Positions 34,539 through 44,869 of a DNA stretch of 64,000 nt are shown here, piece by piece (the stretch's first letter is position 1; each line of letters begins with the position of its first letter). The position numbers and the translations under genes are program-made. The notes beneath the pieces are model-generated. The model searched no databases and was not told the origin of the DNA. It worked only from the letters and a program-made list of their open reading frames with translations. The stretch is taken from contig CM065301.1 of the NCBI GenBank assembly GCA_032871835.1, positions 21,531,291 to 21,595,290 on the forward strand, in the 5' to 3' direction. The DNA comes from Dipteronia dyeriana (lineage: Eukaryota; Streptophyta; Magnoliopsida; Sapindales; Sapindaceae).

Positions 34539-35834
34539 GTGCAAGAAAAAGAGCCTTTGTTTGCAGATTTAGTCAACTACTTGGTGAGTGGAGTGATCCC
34601 AATAGATTTAAACTCTCAAGGAATGAAAAGATTCATATCTAAGGCTAGGAAATACTTTTGGGATGATCCATATTTGTACACACATGGCCTCGATGCAATT
34701 AGGAGATGTGTTCCCGAAACCGAACAGGGTGACGTACTTATGTCACGAGCTACATTATAAGGGACATTTTGGAGCAAGGAAGACCGTGTTAAAGGTATCG
34801 CAATCGGGATTTTATTGTGAGTCATTGTTCAAGGATGCATTCTGGTTTTGCTTGGCATGTGATATATGCCAACAAACAGGGAACATAAGTAAGAGGAATG
34901 AGATGCCCTTAGCTGGAGAGTTGGTGATTGAGCTATTTGATGTATGAGCCATCGATTTCATGGGTCCATTCCCATCCTCTTGTGCATATAGTACATCATC
35001 ATGGCCATTGACTGTGTGTTGAAATAGGTTTAAGCAAAGGCTACAAGGACCAACAATGGACAAAGTGTGGTAAAGTTTGTGAAGGAAACCATTTTTGCTA
35101 AGATTGGGACTCCTAAGGCTATAATTAGTGATGGGAAAACACATTTTTGTAACAAGTCATTTGTTGCTCTTATGAAGAAATTCGATGTGAGGCATAAGCT
35201 AGCCACCCTATGCCACCCACAAACGTTGAGCTAAGTAGAGGTTAGCAATAGGCAAATCAAGAGCATCCAAGAGAAAATGGTGAATTCGACTAAGAAGGAT
35301 TGAGCATTGAATTTGGATGACCACTTGTAGGCATATAGGACGGCTTTCAAGACACCTATTAGGATGAGTCCATATAGGTTTGTTTTTAGGAAGGCGTGCC
35401 ACCTTCCAGTTGAGCTTGATCACCGGGCCTTTTGGGCGATAAAAAAGTTAAACTTCGATTATGACAAGGCCAATGAGGAGAATAAACTATAACTTTGTGA
35501 ACTCGAAGAGTTCTGGTTAGATGCATATGAGAGTTCAAGGTTGTACAAGGAAAAGACCAAGTTTATACATGACAAGATGATTGTTCATAAGGATCTTTGC
35601 TTGGATAAGCTATTTCTTGTGCTCAACTCCAGTTTGAAGTTATTTCCCGAAAAACTGAAGTCTAGATGGTTTGGATTGTTTCTATTGACACAAGTGTTCT
35701 CAAATAGATCCGTGGAGGTGGAGAATGAGAAGAATGGTGAAAAATTCTTGATCAATGGGAAACGAGTGAAGCCTTATGTGAAGGAGAGGGGAGACATCAC
35801 TCGGTTGGAGGAGCTTGTGCTTCAAGAGCTGTAA
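34539..35834 (+). pseudogene. Integrase of element A, broken
   Basis: The HHCC zinc region lies at 34,735-34,890 (C-H-E-L-H-Y-K-G-H-F-G, then C-L-A-C-D-I-C-Q). The catalytic core follows: A-I-D-F-M-G-P near 34,950, I-I-S-D-G-K-T-H-F near 35,120 (the usual asparagine/glycine pair is altered), and a P-Q-T stretch near 35,217. The C-terminal part is partly open (35,541-35,834) and ends ...INGKRVKPY, then a short tail ending QEL before TAA. Stops and frame changes occur between these blocks. Confidence 0.85.
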
Positions 35835-36485
35835 CGCTTTTACCATGTCTTGCCTAGATGTTAAATAGTGCACTTGGTGGGATGCAACCTATCTAAGTAC
35901 CTTTCTTTTCAATAAAATTTTTCAATTTTAATCAAAAATGTGAATGTTAGTGATTATACTTCACTCCCAAGTCTATATTGATCAACACCTTAGATTTTGA
36001 GTTAAGTTGTGTTTTTGTGCAAGGTGTAGAAAAATGTAGGTTTGGGAGTGACTTGTATGTTATTTTCAAGTCTAGTAGCTAAGATGAGCTTACCAAATTT
36101 AATTTTTACAAGCAAAATGCATTTGACATGTTTTATATTGAGTATGAGTGTAGCCGAGGTACATTAAGAATTTTCTGCAAACCTATCAAGCACATCTCCA
36201 AGTGTTGTCACAACCATGGATGTCGTCTGGGAAGACCGCGACACCTACACTGTGAGAATTATTGTCGCGTAGTATATCGCTTGGGAAGAGACCGGGACAT
36301 TGCAAAGAGTGCTTTTAATGGATGTGTCACGTGCTTGATGTCGTTCTGGAAGACCGCGACACTTCAACTACGGGAGTTGTTGTTGCGTGGTTCATCGACA
36401 GGGACAATGAAAATTTTAAAGGGGACAATGTAGTTTTGATATCGCGGTCGTGTTTTTATCTTCGGAGAATGTGAAAATCAGTACC
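35835..36485 (+). other. Non-coding post-pol region of element A (left part)
   Basis: Starts with 'agtgcacttggtgggatgcaacc', which also follows the last ORF of element B (39,456). From 36,200 on it carries several copies of the CG-rich motif GTCATGGAAGACCGCGACA. It ends in 'cagtacc' at the junction with element B and resumes at 43,219. Confidence 0.75.
36371..36485 (+). repeat. 115-bp direct duplication flanking element B, left copy
   Basis: Matches 43,104-43,218 with about eight differences. Both copies end in GTACC. This copy runs directly into the TGATCAAG start of the LTR of element B. Confidence 0.9.
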
Positions 36486-37798
36486 TGATCAAGCCATGAT
36501 AACACTAGATTTCGAGTCCCCCTTCCTATGCTTATTGTTCAATTCTTGAGTAAAATCAAGTGTTTAATAGCTCGATTAAGTGTATTTGCAGGATTTTGTA
36601 TTAGGGGCATCATATGGGAGTTATGAGTGAAGATTGAGACCCAAAAGAGCTGGAAATTGGAAACTTGGACAAAATGACAAAATATGTCCCTGTTATGATT
36701 TCCAGTATGGGAAACCGCGACATATTACGCGACAGCAACTGTTCTAAAGTGTCGCTTGTGATGTCGTCATGGAAGACCGCGGCATGTAGTCATGAAAGAC
36801 CGCGACATGTCATCATGGACAACCGCGACATATAGGGTAGCGACAGTCCGCTAGCACGTGTTTCTAGGTTGATTTCTGACCTATTTTTGGACCCATATAA
36901 ATACCCATCTTATATTATTGTAAAAGAACATGAGCCACATGAACTTTTAGACTACTTCCACCCTTCCATCACCATCCTTAGACACTTGAATCCATCCATC
37001 CATCTTGGAACTTGGGGAGCAAGAAGAGGAAGCTTACAAGTCAAGGAACCTTAATGGCCAACTTTGGTTTCTCCTTTCACTCTTCTTTGTTTAATTTCCT
37101 TTCCTTGATGTGTAACTAATTTCTATGTTAGGGGATTAATGTAAACCTATTGAGCAACTCTTTGTAATCCTAGTCTAATGGTTTTTAATTAAATACTTTG
37201 GTAGTCTCTTTTATTGGAATATATGCTCTAATTCCTTCACTTCTATTCAAATGAGACCTCAATGAATGTTTGTGTTAGGATTATTTTATCTATGATGTTG
37301 AGGGTTAGATGTGGGTGACCATCCCATTTAGTCTTTAACTACAAGCTTAATTATTGAGAAAATTTTCATATGCATGACCAAGCTATGTGTTATTTGGTTT
37401 AGAGTTTTTAATTAAAAACTAATTCTAACCATTGCTCATTACATGACCGTGTGTGAGTAATTGGGAATATTAGGTGCTTCATGAAACAAACCCTATCAAT
37501 TGGATTTAAATGCTTAATTGAGACTTATGGATTACATTGAGAAGTTTAATTAGGTTGCATTGATTCCCTAGCATTCTTTCATATGCATATTTTAGTGTGA
37601 GCTTTTGTGTAATTAAGTTTATTGCATTTTTATAAATTAGTGAATTAAAATACCAACTCAAGACAAGCATTATGCATTTAGTTTTCATGCACTTAGAATA
37701 GGATTAAATTAGACTAATTAGTGTTCAACTAGTAGAATCACCGATCTCAGTGAACGAACTTTCTTTTAAATTGATTAAGATCAAAAATACTGCAATCA
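36486..37798 (+). repeat. 5' LTR of element B
   Basis: Starts TGATCAAGCC and ends ...ACTGCAATCA, homologous to the LTRs of A, with a TATAAATA box near 36,895. U3 carries several CGCGACA-type motifs. Confidence 0.88.
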
Positions 37799-37802
37799 AT
37801 TT

Positions 37803-37820
37803 TGGCGCCGCTGTCGGGGA
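37803..37820 (+). other. Primer-binding site of element B
   Basis: TGGCGCCGCTGTCGGGGA lies four bases after the LTR. It has two differences from the complement of the Asp tRNA 3' end. Confidence 0.75.
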
Positions 37821-37973
37821 TCGGGGTATATTCATTATTTGAGCCTAGTTAGTTTGATTTAGGTAGTGTGTGTCATTTTATTTTATTTTGTTAGTTAGTT
37901 TTTTATTTTTTAAATTTTTTTTATCTTCTTTTTACTTCGTTGGTACCATAGTTTTTGTTGTTTAAGGGCAAAC

Positions 37974-39455
37974 ATGGTGTATGAAGTGGACCTTCAAGGT
38001 AGAGATATGGTATTTTATGAGACAGAAGATGTCCAAGCCCAAAATTTTCAAAGAGGAAGGAATGATCCGTATTCTAACTCTTACAATCCGGTGTGGTGCA
38101 ACCATCCCAACTTCTCATGGTCCGACCCAGACAAGACTTTCAATAACCAAGCTTAGAACTACCAAGGCCAAGGGTTAAATTGGCAGCAATGGAACAACTC
38201 TGGTAATCGAGGTGTGACTACATATCAGCCTAGGAAGAGTTTTTTGGAGGACATTGTGACTACCCTTGCTCAAAGTTCACAACAGACAGATCAGAACTTG
38301 AATATTTTCCTCCAAGCAATAGAGCAAAGGTTCACCAACTTAGAGGCATCAGTGAAGAAGTTGGTGACACAATTAGGGCAGGTAGCTGGCACAATTCACA
38401 GGAATGAACAAGCTAAGGCAGTGATAGTTCTGAGAAATGACCAAGTGTTAGACGCCGTAGATACAAGTGGAGAGCCTAAGGAGAAAAAGGCTAAAGAATC
38501 AGAAGAGGAAATCGAGGGTGAGACTTTGGTTAAAGAAGAGGAAGTAGTAGTGGAGAATGTGCCCGAGAAGACATCCCTACTACACAAGTCACCCGATCCC
38601 AACATCCCACTGGTTCCATTTCCTGGAAAGTTGAAAAAAGCCACTAGCTCAGTTGATTGCCTTGTTGTGGGTACACTTCAGGCAGAAGGCTATTCTAGGA
38701 GTCCAATTGAATACTTAAATGAAATCCTAGCATTTTTTGAGGATAAAGGTGAGGAAAGTGGTCAAATTGGTGATCCATGTGACAAATAAGCAATGTTGGA
38801 CATTAATGAACTTGTGAGCAAAAACACCGACTTGATGAAGATGATGGAAATCCTAGAAAAGGAAAGGGATGAAGCAATCAAGAGGGCGAAAGATCTTACA
38901 AGGTTGGTAGAAAAGCAAGAAGAAAACTTTGCCCGAGGCACTAAGAAGTTGCAATGGCAAGTGAAGAAAACGGACAAGGAAATCAATACCGTCAAGGAGG
39001 AGTTGAGCGGAAAAGAAATTGCTTTAAAGGTAGCAAAGGTTAAGGAATGTGACTGCTTAGTAGAGCTTGAAATAGCGGAATGAACAATTGAAACCTTGAC
39101 CAAGGACCGAAGCATATACGAAGAAACTCCATAACTCCACACCATTGAGAGAGATGCAAATCATCCGAGAGTAAGAATTAAGAAGACCGGAGGTAGTTCA
39201 TCATATTTTCCTTACAAATGTCATTTTTGCCACACTATGGGTCATAAAAAGGCCCAATGTATTGAATTTATAGAAATGTGTAAAAAGAGACGGAATATGC
39301 CTAAAGGAAGGCCAAGGAAGATTCGTCAAGTTTGGGTCCGAAAAGACGAACTTCACAATGCAAGAGACACTCTAGTTAATGGGAAGATTACTTGGTTAGA
39401 AGTGAGAGAGCTTCAGGAGTCGTGGTGCTCTTACCATGTCTTGCCTAGACATTAA
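37974..39455 (+). pseudogene. Chimeric gag fragment / coiled-coil / CCHC-knuckle protein of element B
   Basis: A single reading frame of 494 codons runs from the ATG at 37,974 to the TAA before 39,456. It is interrupted only by stops at 38,154 (TAG), 38,787 (TAA), 39,081 (TGA) and 39,132 (TAA). The first ~150 codons match the distal gag of element A (F-L-E-D-I-V-T-T-L-A-Q-S-S-Q-Q-T). A glutamate/lysine-rich linker follows. Codons from 38,793 form a long heptad-like coiled coil (LMKMMEILEKERDEAIKRAK...). Near 39,215-39,255 there is a perfect CCHC knuckle, C-H-F-C-H-T-M-G-H-K-K-A-Q-C, then a basic tail with Q-V-W-V-R-K-D-E-L, a phrase I associate with copia-type gag-pol. The last residues resemble the pol terminus of A. 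Function unknown; it may be a replacement gag. Confidence 0.7.
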
Positions 39456-42454
39456 ATAGTGCGCTTGGTGGGAGGCAACCCACCTAGGTATCTTTCTTTT
39501 CAATAACTTTTAATTTTGCATAATAATTGTGAATGGTAGTGATTCTACTTCACTTCCAAGTCTAAGTTGATCCACACCTTAATTGATAGTGGAAGGTGTG
39601 GAAAAGAATAGGTTTATGGGTGATTTTCATTTTCATTTTCATTTTATTTACAAGTCTAGTGATTACAAAATTCAATTTTTTCAAGCAAATGCCCTTGATA
39701 TCTTTGTTGTTTAGTATATGTGCAGATTAGGCACTTTGGAACACTTAAATGCATTAAGGAGGAATTTTCCAGTTATGTCGCGGTCATGATGTCGTCATGG
39801 ACTACCGCGACCTTTCCACGCGATAAAATCAGGGAGTTGTTGTCGTCTAAGATATCGCTGATGGACAGAAGCGACAATGAAACGAGCAAGGAAGTGGAGT
39901 GTCGTGGTCTAAGTTTTCGTCATGGAAGACCGCGACACAGCCACGTGACAAATTCTAGGGATTGCTGTCGCTCGACATGTCGCCAAAACTGTTGCTTGGT
40001 TGCACAACCGCGACACTAGAATTTCAAGACCAAAAAGAAGAGGCGGTGTGTAGCGGTCATGGATTCCGTCATAGACTACTGCGAACAGTTTGACCGCGAC
40101 AGACACCTGGTATAAAACATCAGTTCATGGTAGAGCATCCTCTCACCAAAAAATCAAACCTCAATCACTAAAATTCTCCCTCCACGTGACGTCGAAGACT
40201 TTTAACCCACGCAATCGGTAATTCCTTCTTCTTTTCACTTACTTTAGGCCCTGTTAGTCCCAAATTCTAGTTCTACTTACATTTACACATTCTAGGGTTG
40301 ATTTGGAAAATTAGTGGAATCTTTGGGGTTGAAGCAAATTTGTGCATATATGTGTGAATAGAAAGGTTGGTTCTGGTTGTGAAGTTTATTGAAATATTTT
40401 TGTAGTGGTTCTGTGTTTTTGGAGGATTTATAGGTGAGATGGACTGAAAATAATGAAAATTGGGGTACATTTGGCCACTACCACCACCACTTCAATATTT
40501 GCTTTGAGTTGTCCTTGTGTAGCTAGACTTGTTTTGTTGGTTTTACTGCTTTCAGTTATATTTCGTACTTGTTTTAATTACTCTAGTTATTTGATTTCTG
40601 TCGTAGTGGTACTTTTGCATATTTTCTTTTGTTTGTTTTATTTGCGATTAGACTAAGGGTGTGCGTTGTATTGTGTTGTGGCTGATGTTTAATTGTCATT
40701 AAGATCTTTCTATGCCATCTTGATCGAGCCTTTGTGCATTTTATTTTATTTGATTCTATATTGTTGAATTGTGTTATGTTGGTTGTGGTATATGCGTCTT
40801 TCTCGCCGGGCTCTCATTGTCAACATTGGGGACAATGTTGAGTTTAGGTTTGGGGGTGTCGATATCGTTTTCGGTCGTTTTGGTTTTATTGGGTCCTAAA
40901 TTTTATTTCTGACTCAAATTTTTGATTTAATGTTGAGTTAAACTTTTCAAAAATAGTTGTATGGCCAAAAAAATTCGAGCTTAAAGTAGCTTGGGTGTGA
41001 TGCTTTGAGTGTGTGTTTGTGTGAGAGTTTATTTATGCCTAATGTGCTCAATTGAGCATCCTGTTGTCACTCTAGGGTCTCACTTGCACTTCATGGGCTT
41101 GTCCCATCCTTTTGTATTCAAGTTGAGAGGACTCGGTGCTCAATCACCTTGTTCTAATAGTGGAGACCACATAGTGAGTTCACAAACACAAGCCGTAAAA
41201 AGCGCATTTGAGTGTTATCATTGTTTCATCTTAAACACTTATCTCGTCACGCACATCATTTGCCATATGATATCAAATTGCATTATATTTGTGGATTGCT
41301 TATGGATACTTACATTCCCTTGATAGATGAAATGGTGGAAATGATTTTAGGCAATGTGTGTACTTAACTACTCATATTAGCCTAAACACATTCCTTTTCC
41401 CTATTTGTGTGCTCCCAAGCCAATTTTGAGGCCAAACACTTACCTTTATTTTGCAACCACATTACACCATATAGCTAAACCTAAACACATGCCTACCCTT
41501 GTTACCAATCTTGTTAGGATGTGTTGTATTGTGTGGAAGGTGGAAAAGCTCTAAATATGAAAAGTTAGCATGTATTTAGGCTATATTTGTAAATATGCAA
41601 GGCAACAGGCTCAAAAATATAGAAGTACGAAAATGTGCACTTATGAGATAAAGTGCCAAATTTATTGAAAAAAAAAAAGAATAAGAGCCTTGTATGTAAT
41701 TGTAAAGTACTTACTAGTAGAGTACTCATGTATAGCACAAGTGTAATGAAAAGTCAAGCCTAATCACTAGTGCCACGAGTGATTTGAATAAAGCTTAAGT
41801 ATTGGGTGTATTGTGTAGTGTCTTAGCAAGATTGGTGACTTTTGAATTCCATTTCCTATTCTTTGTTCACCATATTTCACCCAATGGCCCCATTACAACC
41901 AAAGAGAAGACCTAAATGATCTACTATGAAATCTAGATTGAGAATGTTTGTTAAAGCATGATCTTCCACATCCATGGCATTTGATTCATTTCCTAGGCTA
42001 GTTCACCAAAATAATAAAGTTTCATTTCTTATTGTATGCAAGTATTTGATTCCCATAGATAACTCTATCCTTGCATACTTTGCATGAGTGTGAACTTAGG
42101 ACTCCAAGAGGAAAGAAAAGAGAATGTCCAAGTGAGGTTTAGAGTCGAAGTGAATTATGCTCGAGGTGTGAGAGTGAGTAGTTTCCGACATGAGAGCACT
42201 TTAGGTGTGGGATTCATGTTGTTCAAGTGTCCCGTGAGTGCCTTCGAGTTGCTTGAGAATGTTTTGCATGTGTCTACTCTCCTTATCCACACCTCTTTGC
42301 ATCTCATCATCAGTTGAAAATGCGAATTTTGTGTTATTGTTGTTTGAATTTATTTTGTTTTTATCCAGTCTTCGTGTTGTTTGCTTGTTTGTTTTAGTTG
42401 GTGTTTTCTCTTGATTTTGCTCGAGGACGAGCAAAAGGCTAGGTTTGGGGGTGT
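39456..42454 (+). other. Non-coding 3' region and polypurine tract of element B
   Basis: 40,120-40,440 corresponds to 43,225-43,560 of element A, and about 40,640-42,454 corresponds to about 45,170-46,954. Shared landmarks are 'acattggggacaatgttgagttta', 'cactctagggtct' and 'cttagcaagattggtgactttt'. What is missing relative to A is the 43,755-44,860 ORF. It ends in the tract 'aggtttgggggtgt' next to the LTR at 42,455. Small open frames here (41,009-41,323; 42,084-42,317) show no homology I recognise. Confidence 0.75.
39722..40147 (+). repeat. Left arm of a 426-bp inverted duplication
   Basis: Its reverse complement is present at 42,679-43,104, with scattered substitutions. The arms are about 2.5 kb apart. 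The segment is rich in the GTCATGGAAGACCGCGACA motif. Confidence 0.9.
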
Positions 42455-42675
42455 TGATCAAGCCATGATAACACTAGATTTCGAGCCCCCCTTCCTATGC
42501 TTATTGCTCAATTATTGAGTAAAATCAAGTGTTTAATGGCTCGATTAAGTGTATTTGCAGGATTTTGTATTAGGGGCATCATATGGGAGTTATGAGTGAA
42601 TATTGGGACCCAAAAGAGCTGGAAATTGGAAACTTGGACAAAATGACAAAATATGTCGGTGTTATGATTTCCGTC
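42455..42675 (+). repeat. Truncated 3' LTR of element B
   Basis: Starts TGATCAAGCC and follows the 5' LTR of B closely until 'gttatgatttcc' at 42,672, where homology stops. Only about 220 of the 1,313 bp of the LTR remain. Confidence 0.88.
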
Positions 42676-42678
42676 ATT

Positions 42679-43104
42679 GGTGAGAGGATGCCCTACCATG
42701 AACTGATGTTTTATACCAGGTGTTTGTCGCAGTCAAACTGTCCGCAGTAGTCTATGACGGAATCTATGACCGCTACACACCGCCTCTTCGTTTTGGTCTT
42801 GAAATTCTGGTGTTGCAGTTGTGCAACCACGCAACAGTTTTGGCGATATGTCGAGCTACAGCAACCTCTAGAATTTGTCTTGTGGCTGTGTCGCGGTCTT
42901 CCATGACTGAAACTTAGACCGCGACACTCCGCTTCCTTGCTCGTTTCATTGTCGCTTCTGTCCATCAGCGACATCTTAGGCGACAGCAACTCCCTGATTT
43001 TGTCTCGTGGAAAGGTCACGGTAGTCCATGAAGACATCATGACCGTGACATACTTGGAAAATTCCTATTTAATTCATTTAAGTGTTCCAAAGTGCTTAAT
43101 CTGC
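42679..43104 (-). repeat. Right arm of the 426-bp inverted duplication
   Basis: Reverse complement of 39,722-40,147. It begins four to six bases after the truncated 3' LTR of B and ends exactly where the 115-bp direct duplication (43,104) begins. Confidence 0.9.
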
Positions 43105-43218
43105 GGGAGTTGTTGTTGCGTGGTTTATCGGCAGGGATAATGAAAATTTTAAAGAGGACGATGTCGTTTTGATATCACGGTCGTGTTTTTATCTTGGGAG
43201 AATGTGAAAATCAGTACC
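43104..43218 (+). repeat. 115-bp direct duplication flanking element B, right copy
   Basis: Counterpart of 36,371-36,485. It is followed by 'acgacaatgcgatgg', the continuation of element A. Confidence 0.9.
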
Positions 43219-43754
43219 ACGACAATGCGATGGTATATATAGGTTTGTTCGTGGTATGGCACACCACTCACAAAAATCAATAGTTTCAAGCCATTCATTC
43301 CCCCCTCGCGAATCGAAGACTTCCACAACACGTAATCGGTATTTTCTTCCCTTCTCCACTTGTTTTAGTTCATTGATAGTTCCAAATCACTATTCTCCCC
43401 TCATTTGCTTATTCTAGGGTTAGTTTGGGTGTTTTATGGAATTTTTGGGGTAGAGAAGATTGTGTACATATTTGGTTGCATTAGTGTGTGGGTTTATGTT
43501 GGAGGAGTATATTGAAGTGCTTACATTGTTTATTTCATGATTTTAGGGGTTATTTGTTGAACTAAAGTGAAGTTAGGGGACATTGGTTATTATTTGTGTG
43601 AATTGCTTATAGATTTTGTGATTGGTGCTGTTTATTATTTCTATGGATTATGGTTGTGGCAAAGTGGTATCTGTGGTGTATCAGATTACTGTGGTTGTGA
43701 TGAGATTATGCCGGAGTGTTGCCTGTAAGCGATACAAGTTTTTAAGTGTCTAGT

Positions 43755-44860
43755 ATGGCCAGATTTAAACAAACAGCTAGGGTGATCGAAGAGAGAGATA
43801 ACAGTCAGAAGGAAAAGTAGAAGCAAATTTCCGCATGTACAAAAAATCTAGACTTTTTGGCTCGGATAGCCAAGTACAGTAAGAAGAAGATAATTTCGGA
43901 GAGGGGGATAAATGTGAGTGAGTTGGGAGCGACTCCTATTCCCGAGATGGTTCGGAACAGGTCTTGGGAGATATATGTGCAGAGGCCTCCAAAGTATTGC
44001 CCACAGATTGTTAGGGAGTTTTATGCAGGGGTGATCGAGCAGAACTATAACTTGGGCAATCCAGTGTTGGTCCGGGGGAGACAAGTTAGGATAAACTCAG
44101 CAGATTTCAACAGATATTTCAGGACTGAACTACCAGAGTAGGAACCAAGGAATAGGGTTGGTATGTTCAAGGGGAACCAAGGAATAGGGTTGGTATGTTC
44201 AAGGGTGTACCCTGGCTTGAGATTTTCAACAGGAGGATGAACATTGAGATAGCCAACAATTTAGTAGCAGAGCCGATGCCATTTTAGAACTCCAAGTCCA
44301 GCCCACTGAAGTAGTCCAGACTTAACATCGAGCTCGCATTTTGGCATATTTTTATCTTCTACTCTTTGAGGTCATGCGCTCACCGCATCATAGTAGCCTA
44401 TGATGTAGCTACCATGCTCTACTGCCCACACAATAAACATCCCATCGATGTTGGAGTGATAATGAAGATGGAGATACACAAGTCTGTAAGGGATGTGTTA
44501 GGGAAAGAGGCGATGGTGTTCATGTGCCTGATTACCCATTTTTGTGAGGCAGCGGATGTTAACATGACAGAAGATGAGTCGCAGGACACTCAGCCAGATT
44601 TTAGGGTCCGCACATGGTATTCTCTTTACCTAGAATGTGGTCTGAGGAGACCCGATGCAGGGGAAGGTTTGAGTCAACCTCAGAGGAAGAGGCCAGAGTT
44701 GAAGATGTTGAGGGTACAAATGATTAGGAAACCAAAGCAAAGGCTGAGGGGGAGGATGGTGCTGAAGATGCGGATTAGATCCTGGAGGAGGATGATGAGA
44801 GTTTTCCTATCTTGGCCCGAAATTTGGCAGCCGTCAAGCTTTCCAGAGAGATCCGTGTAA
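43755..44860 (+). pseudogene. Athila env-position ORF (putative plant transposon protein domain), broken
   Basis: In Athila elements an extra ORF lies after pol and is often called env-like. Its domain is also catalogued as a putative plant transposon protein (PF20167, by memory). The frame starts at the ATG at 43,755. A TAG lies at codon 22. It then stays open to 44,141 with I-I-S-E-R-G-I, C-P-Q-I-V-R-E-F-Y-A, and V-L-V-R-G-R-Q-V-R-I. After a stop, a short tandem duplication and frame changes, the second half continues at 44,366-44,860 (H-P-I-D-V-G-V-I-M-K-M-E-I, F-M-C-L-I-T-H-F-C-E-A), then an acidic/basic tail. The order and motifs match the family. I see no signal peptide or membrane anchor, so an envelope role is not supported. 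Confidence 0.7.
44142..44206 (+). repeat. 32-bp tandem duplication
   Basis: 'aaccaaggaatagggttggtatgttcaagg' occurs twice in immediate succession with no difference seen. It breaks the env-position ORF and looks recent. Confidence 0.9.
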
Positions 44861-44869
44861 ATGCAGATT

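Larger units (their letters stand above)
36486..42675 (+). mobile_element. Non-autonomous Athila-related element nested in A (element B)
   Basis: 5' LTR 36,486-37,798, primer site 37,803-37,820, one broken frame 37,974-39,455, long non-coding DNA related to the 3' part of element A, a polypurine tract, and a truncated 3' LTR from 42,455 to about 42,672. There is no protease, RT, RNase H, integrase or env-like ORF, so it would have depended on a relative such as A. GTACC precedes the 5' LTR and recurs at 43,214-43,218 beyond the rearranged 3' end, a likely target duplication. Confidence 0.88.

Noticed and set aside
43755..44860. A true viral envelope gene in the post-pol position
   Set aside because: No signal peptide, transmembrane anchor or cleavage region is visible; the motifs fit the putative plant transposon protein domain.
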